Positions 56,532 to 64,000 of a stretch of 64,000 nt of DNA are shown here, piece after piece. Positions within the stretch are counted from its first letter, which is position 1; each line of letters begins with the position of its first letter. Position numbers and translations under genes: made by a program. This DNA comes from Edwardiiplasma whartonense (GTDB lineage: Bacteria > Bacillota_I > Bacilli_A > Mycoplasmatales > Mycoplasmataceae), in assembly GCF_023566315.1 (NCBI RefSeq), contig NZ_JAKNSU010000001.1; one strand, given 5' to 3'. Below the pieces are notes generated by a model. That model worked only from the letters and a program-made list of their open reading frames with translations, made no database searches and was not told the DNA's origin.

Positions 56532-57756
56532 TAAAGCTTTCATAAATTTCGTTAAGTTTTTTCTCATAAGCGCTGTGTAATTTTGGTTGATAGTAATGAA
56601 CATCTTTTAGCTCATCTGGTAAATATTGTTGTTCCACCCAATCATTGGGATAATTATGAGCATACTTATAACCAACTCCCCGGTTAAGTTTTTTTGCCGA
56701 AGAATAGTGACTATCCTTTAAGTGGGCAGGAATATCATAAACTTTTCCTTGACCAACATCATTTAAAGCATTTTGGGTAGCTAAATAAGCGGAGTTAGAC
56801 TTGATACTTAAAGCCATCTCACAAATAACCAAACCCAAGGGAATTACTCCTTCTGGCATTCCCACATTTCTAAAGACTTGACACGCAGTAAAGACATGGA
56901 CAGGAATCACAGGATTAGCTAAACCAATATCCTCATAAGCAATAATTAACATTCGTCGCATTAAAGCTTCATATTCTCCTAAACTAAGCATTCGAGCAAA
57001 GTAATATAAAGCAGCATCAACATCACTACCACGAATTGATTTTTGCAACGCTGATTTCAAATCGTGGAAAGTATCACCATATTTTCCTCCTTGTTGAACA
57101 CCCTTATGATCAAAAACTTTACTGATTAAAGGAGTGTTGATGACTTCACCAGGATAAAGGTTTATCAAAAGTTCAAGTTTATTAATCGCCACTCGCAAAT
57201 CACCATTAGCAAGTTCGCATAAATACATTAAAGCTTCATCATCAATTAAAAGTTCAAGTTCATGATGTGTAAGCTTTTGTTTAAAGAAAGTAAACATATC
57301 TTGAGCCGAAATTGGTTTTAACTCTAAAATCGTTGCACGTGACCTTAGGGCAGGATTAATCACAAAATAAGGATTTTCAGTTGTTGTAAAATAAACAAAA
57401 ACTAAACCTTTTTCCATATATTCTAAAAGAATATCTTGTTTGTTCTGATTCATTCTTTGCACTTCATCAATGATTAAGGTAATCGGTTGTTCAACAGTTG
57501 CTTTTTTAAGAATTTTATCTAAGTTTTCTTTTTTCTCGACACTAGCATTAAAGTAATGCACTTCTTGGTGTAAATCTGTTCCCAGAGCATAAGCAAACGT
57601 GGTTTTACCAACTCCTGGAGGACCATAAAAAATCAAGTTACAAGCAAACTGCTTTTCAACCATTTTATTAACCAAACCTTCTGATTGGAGTAACTGACTT
57701 TGACCCACAATGTTTTTAATTGTTGTTGGTCGCAAAATTTCAGCTAATGGTTTCAT
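56512..57756 (-). CDS. rarA: Replication-associated recombination protein RarA/MgsA
   Basis: 414 residues, AAA+ ATPase. LAEILRPTTIKNIVGQ at the N-terminus, Walker A GPPGVGKT, Walker B IIDEVQRMN, sensor TTENPYFVINPALRSR, and a C-terminal region with the family's GEYEALMRRMLIIAYEDIG and HLKDSHY motifs. Related to clamp-loader subunits, it acts at stalled replication forks. The ATG at 57756 is preferred over one seven codons upstream, because AAGGAG then stands at the normal distance. Separate from lon by a hairpin. Confidence 0.93.
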   Translation of the reverse strand: MKPLAEILRPTTIKNIVGQSQLLQSEGLVNKMVEKQFACNLIFYGPPGVGKTTFAYALGTDLHQEVHYFNASVEKKENLDKILKKATVEQPITLIIDEVQRMNQNKQDILLEYMEKGLVFVYFTTTENPYFVINPALRSRATILELKPISAQDMFTFFKQKLTHHELELLIDDEALMYLCELANGDLRVAINKLELLINLYPGEVINTPLISKVFDHKGVQQGGKYGDTFHDLKSALQKSIRGSDVDAALYYFARMLSLGEYEALMRRMLIIAYEDIGLANPVIPVHVFTACQVFRNVGMPEGVIPLGLVICEMALSIKSNSAYLATQNALNDVGQGKVYDIPAHLKDSHYSSAKKLNRGVGYKYAHNYPNDWVEQQYLPDELKDVHYYQPKLHSAYEKKLNEIYESFKKTPKK

Positions 57757-57783
57757 TATTTTTCTCCTTTTTCTCATAAAAAA

Positions 57784-57802
57784 AGCTAGTCAAGAACTAG
57801 CT
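57784..57802 (-). terminator. Terminator after lon
   Basis: Stem AGCTAGT and ACTAGCT with a five-base loop, followed by seven T on the minus strand, nine bases beyond the lon stop (57811). Confidence 0.8.
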
Positions 57803-57810
57803 ATTTAGTC

Positions 57811-60141
57811 TTATTGACCAGCAAAAATTGCCTGATAAACTTCTTCATATTCTTTAACAGGGGTGATCTTTAAAACCTTTTTAACTTCTTCAGGAATGTC
57901 GTCTAAATCTTTTAAGTTTTCTGCAGGAATCAAGATTTGGTTTAATCCTGAACGAGCTGCAGAAATTGATTTTTCTCTTAATCCTCCAATTGGTAAAATG
58001 TGACCACGAAGAGTAATTTCACCAGTCATTCCAACATTTTCAGAAACTGATTTTCCACTTAAAGCACTAATGATTGCTGTAGTTAAAGCCGATCCAGCAC
58101 TAGGTCCATCTTTTGGAACTGCTCCTTCAGGAACATGGATGTGAATATCGTTGTTTTCAAAGATTTCTTTATCAATTCCAAACTTTTGATAATTTGAACG
58201 AACATAATCATAAGCAATCGCTGCTGATTCTTTCATCACATCACCAAGTTTTCCAGTTAAAACTAAACTACCTTTACCAGGGAAGTAATTTACTTCGATT
58301 GGTAAAATATCTCCCCCATACTGGGTATAAGCCAAACCAGTAACTACTCCCACTTGTGCTGATTCTTGTTTCTTGGTAAAGTCAAAAATTCTTTTACCAA
58401 GATATTCATTCACAATTTCAGGAGTCACCTCTAATTGAGTTAACTCTTCGTTCAACTCTTTAACGATGAACTTTCTAGCAATTGTACTTAGGTAACGTTC
58501 AACTTGACGTACTCCTGCTTCACGAGTGTAATACTTAATAATTTCTTCTAATGCCAAGGCTGTAAAGGTTAAGGTTTTTACATCTAAGTTGTATTCTTTT
58601 AACACTTTAGGAATTAAATATTCCTTAGCAATTTTCAATTTTTCAATTTCTGTATAACTAGAAAGGTTGATAATTTCCATACGGTCATATAATGCTTCGG
58701 GAATATCTTGAGGATAGTTAGCAGTAGCAATGAACAACACGTCACCTAAATCATAAGGTTCTTCAATGTAGTTATCAGAAAACTCTTGGTTTTGTTCAGG
58801 ATCTAATACTTCTAACATCGCACTAGCAGGATCACCCTTATAATCACTTGCCATTTTATCAATTTCATCTAATAAAAAGACTGGATTTTTCACTTTAGCA
58901 CGGCGCATACTTTGAATAATTCTACCTGGCATTGCCCCAACATAGGTTTTTCTGTGACCACGAATTTCTGCTTCGTCACGAATTCCTCCTAAAGAAACTT
59001 TGACAAAATTTCGTCCCATCGCTTCAGCAATTGATCGAGCAAGTGAGGTTTTTCCGACTCCTGGAGGACCTACCAAAGTAATAATTTGTCCTTTGACTGA
59101 ATTAGTTTTTTGAACAACTGCCAAATGTTCTAAAATTCGGTCTTTAACTTTAGTTAATCCATAATGGTTTTTGTCTAAAGTTTCTTTGGCAAATTTCAAA
59201 TCTTTAATGTCTTCGGTTTTTTCTCACCAAGGAATACTCATCATTCAATCAACATAAGTATGTTGAATGTTTGCTTCAGCACTTGCTGGTTGCATTCCTT
59301 CTAACTTATCAATTTCACTTAGAATCTTTTCTTTAACACTAACTGGAAAAGGTTCAGTTGCCAAACGTTTACGGTAATTATCAATCGAATTTACTTCAGC
59401 ACCATCAGCATCATTCAACTCATCTTTAATTGCTTTTAATTTTTCTCGTAAATAAAATTCACGTTGTTGGTCATCAATTCGGTTTTTAATGCGTTTATTC
59501 AAATCTTTTTCAATTTCATTAGTATCAATTGAAGCACCAGCCAACTTTAATAAAGTTTTTAACTGACTTAATGGATTGGCATCTTGTAATAAATCATTAG
59601 CAGCATTTTTATCAACAATTGCTAAATTAGTATAAATATTTTCTAAATATTTATTAAGGTTTTCATCATCAGTAAAGGCTCCAGAATTAACTAATTCCTT
59701 TAATTCATCAGCACTTTCACCAATTAACATCGCTAATTTCAAGGCATTATCCTTAAACTCAGCACTGTCATGATCAGAAAGTTTTTCATTCTTAGTAACT
59801 TGATAATTTGCAACATACATTTGATCAAGTTTTTCTAAATCTTTAATTTCAACCCGATCAAGACCCTTAACATTCACAGTAATGGTCCCATCGTTTCATT
59901 TCTTCATAATGCTTACAGTTGCCAAAATACCGTACTTATTAATTGTTGGGGTACTATCAGCATTTTGGTTTTTAGTATTTTTCTTGATTCCTAATAATAC
60001 TTGACCATGATTATTATTAACCGCATACTCAATTGATACAATTGAAACTTGATCAATAAATTCTAATGGTCCTTCCGCATTAGGGAAAATAATTTCTGAT
60101 GCGGAAGCGATTAATAAGGGGGTTTTACTAATTGAACTCAT
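57811..60141 (-). CDS. lon: ATP-dependent Lon protease
   Basis: 776 residues, usual for LonA. N-terminal substrate domain, AAA+ module with Walker A GPPGVGKT (358-365), Walker B VFLLDEID, and a C-terminal protease domain with Ser681 in PKDGPSAGS and Lys724 in GGLREKSIS, the Ser-Lys dyad. It degrades misfolded and regulatory proteins; ClpXP is often missing in mollicutes, so Lon and FtsH may carry the load. The ATG at 60141 has AGGAGG five bases upstream. A CIRCE operator lies 42-68 bases upstream of the start codon, so HrcA heat-shock control is expected. Neighbour of tig, as in Bacillus (tig-clpX-lonB-lonA). Confidence 0.97.
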
Positions 60142-60167
60142 ATTTGTCCTCCTCTTAGCATAGTCTA

Positions 60168-60173
60168 ATAATA
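60168..60173 (-). promoter_or_regulatory. -10-like box of lon
   Basis: Minus strand TATTAT within GTGATATTATTAG, just downstream of the CIRCE element, 27 bases before the start codon. The -35 region would overlap CIRCE, which fits repression by a bound HrcA. Confidence 0.4.
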
Positions 60174-60182
60174 TCACAATTT

Positions 60183-60209
60183 TTAGCACTTTAAATATTT
60201 GAGTGCTAA
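60183..60209. promoter_or_regulatory. CIRCE operator (HrcA site) upstream of lon
   Basis: TTAGCACTT-N9-GAGTGCTAA matches the CIRCE consensus TTAGCACTC-N9-GAGTGCTAA with a single mismatch. HrcA binds this element and represses heat-shock genes; CIRCE in front of lon is known from other mycoplasmas. Confidence 0.92.
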
Positions 60210-60215
60210 AAAGAG

Positions 60216-60246
60216 CAAAAAAGCTAACCAATCGACAGTTAACTTT
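60216..60246 (-). terminator. Terminator after tig
   Basis: Minus strand AAAGTTAAC and GTTAGCTTT (one G-U pair) with a nine-base loop, followed by TTT, 25 bases beyond the tig stop. It separates the tig operon from the CIRCE-controlled lon. Confidence 0.75.
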
Positions 60247-60270
60247 TCTCTATTATAAAAAATTTTTAAT

Positions 60271-61563
60271 TTATTTTTGGTTATTATCAAACAAAAAACT
60301 AATTAATTTCTCATTTTTAATTTCGTTTTTAAGTTGTTCTGTGGGTAAGATTCCTCGAATTTGATCAGCAGCAATTCCAAACTGAGTTGCTAATTCTTGT
60401 AACTTAGCTTCCACTTCTTCGTCGTCAACTTCACCCAAAACTGGTTCTTGAGCAATAATTTCAGAAGTGACTAAATAAGATTGTAAGCGTGATTTAGCAT
60501 CAACTTCCAACTCTTTTTCAATATCACTTTCACTCATTCCCCTAGCTTTTTTATAGTCTTTCAAAGTCATTCCACCTTGTTGTTGTAACTGTTGTTCTAA
60601 TTCTTTTTTAAGTTGTTTTGCTTCTTTTTTAATTGCCGAACTAGGAATATCAATTTCAGAATTCTCAATGACTTTTGTCAACACTTCATCAACATGTTTG
60701 TTCTTAATTGCATTAGTTTTTTGTTTTTTAATATCGTCTTCAATATGACTCTTCAATTTTTCTAAACTATCAATGTTTGGTAGATTCACATCTTTAGCTA
60801 GTTCATCATCAATTTCAGGTAATTCTTTTTGAGCAATTTCTTTAATGTTTAAAACAAAAGTTGCATCTTTACCACTTAAATTTCCCGGATAATTAGTTGG
60901 AAAAGTAACCTTAATTTTTTGATCAGGGCCAACTGACAAACCAATCATTTGTTCTTCAAATCCTGGAACAAACTGGTTAGAACCAATCTCTAATTTATAA
61001 TCTGCAGCTTCACCACCATCAAAAGGTTGTTCATCAACAAAACCTTTAAAGTCAAAAGTGACAACATCATGATCAGCAATTTTTGCTCCTGATTCTTTTG
61101 GCACTTCCATCGCAAAACGGTTTTGGTAATCTTTTAAAATATCTTCAATTTCTTCGTTTTTGACTTCTAATTTATCAGCAGCCAAACCCAAACCTTTGTA
61201 TTGACCAAGTTTTACTTCTGGACGCAAATCGAAAGTAAAAGTGATTTCTGCTTCATCAGCAGTAACTTTAGTCAAACTAGGAGTTGGTGCAGTCATTGGT
61301 TCAAGTTTTGATTTTTGTTCCAAAGCGAAGGTGAAAGCAGGACTCACCAATTCTTTAAAAGCTTCATTGTAAACTTTATCAGTAGTTAAATGCTTAGCTA
61401 CTTCTGATTTGGGCGCTTTTCCCTTTCTAAATCCAGGGATCTCTAAACTTTTTTCTAGTTGTTTACGAGCCTTCTCTAATGCTTTGGTTCAATCTTGACC
61501 ATCAACATTAACAATCCACACCCCTTGGGTATTATCGGCCAACTTTTTGTCATTAAATTTCAT
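60271..61563 (-). CDS. tig: Trigger factor
   Basis: 430 residues. N-terminal ribosome-binding signature PGFRKGKAPKS (about 49-59), a central FKBP-type prolyl isomerase domain (DHDVVTFDFKGFVDEQPFDG, then FVPGFEEQMIG) and a helical C-terminal chaperone domain. It holds nascent chains at the ribosome exit. The ATG at 61563 has GAGG upstream. Downstream of the Asp23-like gene in one run with fmt and efp. Confidence 0.96.
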
Positions 61564-61583
61564 TATTTTTCCTCTATCTCTCT

Positions 61584-61877
61584 TTATTTGTAATAAGCAA
61601 TCGCAATATTGCGGGGCTTAAAACTTAAGGTTTGAAAAAAAGCCTTTTCAATTTCTTTAACTAATTTTTGTTCATTGAACAATTCTTGATCAGTACTTTT
61701 TAAAACTAACTTTACAACCAAAAACAATAAGTCATTGGGAGAAATTTCAGAATTAATCTCAACACTTTTGACCATATCACCCAAAGTAACAGCAATAATG
61801 TTTTTTGTTACTGTCTCAATCACTTTTGGTGAAACCTCAAAGTTTCCCCGATTATTACGTTCAATTGTAAGATACAT
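61584..61877 (-). CDS. Short Asp23/Gls24-like protein
   Basis: 97 residues. The pattern VSPKVIETVTKNII, followed by strands and NIAIAYYK, resembles a shortened Asp23/Gls24 (DUF322) fold. Such a gene next to efp is also known in Firmicutes (yqhY near efp in Bacillus) and in other mycoplasmas. Function not established; suggested roles lie in envelope stress or fatty-acid metabolism. Between efp and tig with short gaps, so in the same operon. AAGGAAAG precedes the ATG. Confidence 0.7.
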   Translation of the reverse strand: MYLTIERNNRGNFEVSPKVIETVTKNIIAVTLGDMVKSVEINSEISPNDLLFLVVKLVLKSTDQELFNEQKLVKEIEKAFFQTLSFKPRNIAIAYYK

Positions 61878-61902
61878 GCTTTCTTTCCTTTACTTGTTAA
61901 TT

Positions 61903-62463
61903 TTAGTTATTTGAACGACCGTTATATTTACCATCGTTTGTTGAAATTAAAACTTTTTCGCCTTCTTTAATAAACAAAGGCACTTGTACTTCCCATCCAG
62001 TTTGGACTTTCGCTCTTTTTTGTGCTCCTGAAGAAGTGTCTCCCTTCACTGCTGGTTCAGCTTCAATGATTTCCATTTCCACTTTATCTGGTAAGTCAAT
62101 TCCTAAAATCTCTTCACCAAACTTTGTCATTTTTAACATCAAACCATCAGTGAGGAAGTTTAGTTCTCACGCCAAGTTTTGGTTTGGTAAAGAAAATTGA
62201 TCATAGGTGTCGACATCCATCAAATAAACATCATTACCATCACTATATAAGTACTGAACATCAATCCGATCAATCATGGCTTTTTCCACTTTTTCACCAC
62301 CAGTAAAAGTCATTTCTGTTCTTGCTCCAGAACGCATGTTCCGAACTTTAACTGTGACTTTACCTTGTTGACGACCAGTTTTAGAAAACGATTGTTCTAA
62401 AACAATATAAACATTACCATCATAAATAAACGTCGTTCCTGGTCGTAGGTCATTAACTGACAT
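61903..62463 (-). CDS. efp: Translation elongation factor P
   Basis: 186 residues, full length with three OB-like domains: NDLRPGTTFIYDG at the start, VEMEIIEAEPAVKGDT in the middle, and GEKVLISTNDGKYNGR at the end. It relieves stalling at polyproline. The tip loop reads SKTGRQQGK, so the residue lined up with the modified Lys34 of E. coli EF-P is Arg31. One TGA-Trp lies near residue 100. Between fmt (18 bases) and the Asp23-like gene (25 bases). No modification enzyme is seen in this window. Confidence 0.96.
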
Positions 62464-62481
62464 CTTTGCATACTCCTTTTT

Positions 62482-63462
62482 TTACTTTGTTGTCTTGATT
62501 ATATCAAAATTAACTCCGACATTAATATCTCTTAATTGATTGATAAAATAAGCACTTGCTAAGAGCATTTTCTTTCCTTGACGTTGAATTTCAAGAATTT
62601 TAATGACTCCTTGTCCAGTTTGGACCATGATGCCTTCTTTGTCAATTCCGATAACGCTTCCAGGAATTCCTGATTCTTTGAAAAAAATATTTTCTGAGGG
62701 TTCTACAATCCGCACAGTTTTAATCTTATAGCGCTGGTGATTCAATCATGAATAAGCAATTGGAGCAGGAGATAGTGCTCGCACTTGATTCTTAATTGTT
62801 TCAGCAGATTGCGACCAATCAATTTGTTCTTCTTCAACACTAATAATTGGTGCATAAGAAACTTGACTTAAATCTTGTTCAATTGGTAAAAGCACACCTT
62901 GATAAATCTTTTTTAAGTTATCAGTCAAAATCTTTTGACCCAAATGCGAAATTTTTAAAAATAAACTACCACTATCATCATTAGAATCAATCTTGGTTTT
63001 TAAAGTGGCAAAAACTGGACCTGCATCCATTCCTTGAACCATCCGCATTAAAGATACCCCAGTGGTAGTTTCCCCGTTCATAATTGCTCGTTGAATTGGT
63101 GCTCCGCCCCGATATTGAGGCAAAAGACTACCATGAACATTCAAAGCTTCACATTGAGCCAACTTAAGAATTTTTAACGGGATAAACTGCCCATATGCAC
63201 AAGTTAGCAAGAAATCAAACTTTAAGGTTTGCAACTGTGCATAAAGATCACTGATTTTTGAGGGTTGAAAACAAGTTAGATTGTGTTTTTGAGCACTTTC
63301 TTTCACAGCAGTCGGTGTTAAAACACGATTCCGCCCCTGAGGTTTATCTGGTTGAGAAATTACTCCGACCACTTCAACATCATCATTTAATATTAAACTT
63401 TCTAAGAGATCAGCAGCAATTGAGGGGGTTCCACAAAAAACAACTCGCATTTTTTTATTCAT
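62482..63462 (-). CDS. fmt: Methionyl-tRNA formyltransferase
   Basis: 326 residues. RVVFCGTPSIAADLLESL at the N-terminus, the formyl-THF binding/catalytic region SLLPQYRGGAPIQRAIMNG with GVSLMRMVQGMDAGPV, and a C-terminal OB-like domain. It formylates the initiator Met-tRNA. The ATG at 63462 is preferred: AAGGTG stands at the right distance; a GTG three codons earlier and an ATG four codons later are less likely. The start overlaps the upstream gene's stop by eight bases (ATGAATAA). TGA-Trp at 62746. Confidence 0.96.
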
Positions 63463-64000
63463 TAACTTCACCTTTTTTATATTCTTTAATCATTTCTTCT
63501 ACCCGCTTAAGGATAACTACCATCGCAAGTGTATCGCGATTACAATAAGCAATCATCGAAGGACGAATAATTTCTCATTGTCTATCAGTTAAATCACCAA
63601 CCACGAACTGACGAAAGGTTTGAGCTGCTTTATCACCCTTATTAATCACCAAATCATGATAATTAAAACTTGGTTCAAGTGCTGGTTGAGTCATTTTAAT
63701 TGAATAACTGCCGTGAAATTCTGGATGATAAATCAAAAACCAAGGGCGAAAAGGAGTAGTTGATCCCTTAAAAAAATCCATTAAGTCAATTGTATGGGTC
63801 GCAATATAAATCAAAGCAGGCGCAAAAACCGGAAATTCAACTGCTAAGTATTTTAAAACTGTTTGTTCAAAAGATTTATTATAAGCAACATAAACTCCTT
63901 CTTTACGAGTAAGCAACATGTCGTGAACAAAATTAATTAAGAAATCTGGACGAGGGTCGTTGCGACTTATCCTTGGCAAAAAATCATAATGATCCATTGT
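63455..64000 (-). CDS. DUF2779-like nuclease-fold protein (N-terminus cut)
   Basis: Only the last ~180 codons are in the window; the frame is open at base 64000. The segment with VAYNKSFEQTVLKYLA, IDLMDFFK, GSYSIKMTQPAL and YCNRDTLAMVVILKRV resembles the C-terminal RNase-H-like/DEDD-exonuclease-like part of DUF2779 proteins, with AYNKSFE as a likely exonuclease II-type motif. Activity unproven. The stop overlaps the fmt start by eight bases, so it leads the fmt-efp-tig operon. The Met at 63997 is internal, not a start. Confidence 0.7.

Noticed and set aside
60142..60231. The lon frame stays open 30 codons upstream of the chosen start.
   Set aside because: That extension would run through the CIRCE operator and -10 box, and AGGAGG stands right before the ATG at 60141.

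Overview
This window reads as chromosomal DNA of a mollicute. UGA must be decoded as tryptophan: almost every long gene reads through in-frame TGA codons and only then gives a full-length, recognisable protein. The DNA is AT-rich (roughly one third G+C by eye). The prolipoprotein signal peptides, a MOLPALP-like lipoprotein and the very large FtsX-type permease point to the Entomoplasmatales (Mesoplasma/Entomoplasma/Spiroplasma group); I cannot fix the genus. I see no rRNA or tRNA genes, insertion sequences, phage genes or CRISPR arrays.

Layout. 1-4242: valS (cut by the left edge), divergent from an uncharacterised membrane protein and an NAD(P)-binding protein. 4240-11034: a lipoprotein, a MATE-type transporter with a long tail and a P-type cation ATPase. 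11049-13485: engB preceded by three uncharacterised genes. 13618-14322: a lone unknown gene. 14354-27266: aspS, hisS, rsh, a nine-domain repetitive lipoprotein, apt and secDF, i.e. the secDF-apt-relA-hisS-aspS order of Bacillus with the lipoprotein inserted. 27413-29002: a YitT-type membrane protein. 29035-38877: cshB-like helicase, nif3-like, trmK, sigA, dnaG, glyQS, recO, era and ybeY, the Bacillus 'macromolecular synthesis' neighbourhood. 38902-41658: a small membrane protein, a C39-peptidase exporter whose ATPase domain is degenerate, and a DJ-1/PfpI protein. 41783-47912: an uncharacterised ABC cassette (ATPase, permease, soluble protein, lipoprotein). 48171-56495: a 1749-residue FtsX-like permease divergent from a MOLPALP-like lipoprotein. 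56512-64000: rarA, lon (with a CIRCE operator), tig, an Asp23-like gene, efp, fmt and the end of a DUF2779-type gene.

Most genes lie on the minus strand in tightly packed operons, several with 8-nt stop/start overlaps. Rho-independent hairpins separate the transcription units. The housekeeping core covers translation (valS, aspS, hisS, glyQS, efp, fmt, trmK, era, ybeY, engB), transcription and replication (sigA, dnaG, recO, rarA), protein secretion and quality control (secDF, tig, lon) and stringent response/purine salvage (rsh, apt). The accessory part is nearly all cell surface and transport: four lipoproteins and three exporter or permease systems of unknown substrate.

The items most worth a second look are the C39 peptidase-transporter that keeps its protease triad but has lost Walker A, the roughly 50-residue insertion in sigma region 4, the 474-bp perfect tandem duplication in the surface lipoprotein, the unassigned ABC cassette, the orphan giant permease, and a possible leader peptide ahead of secDF.
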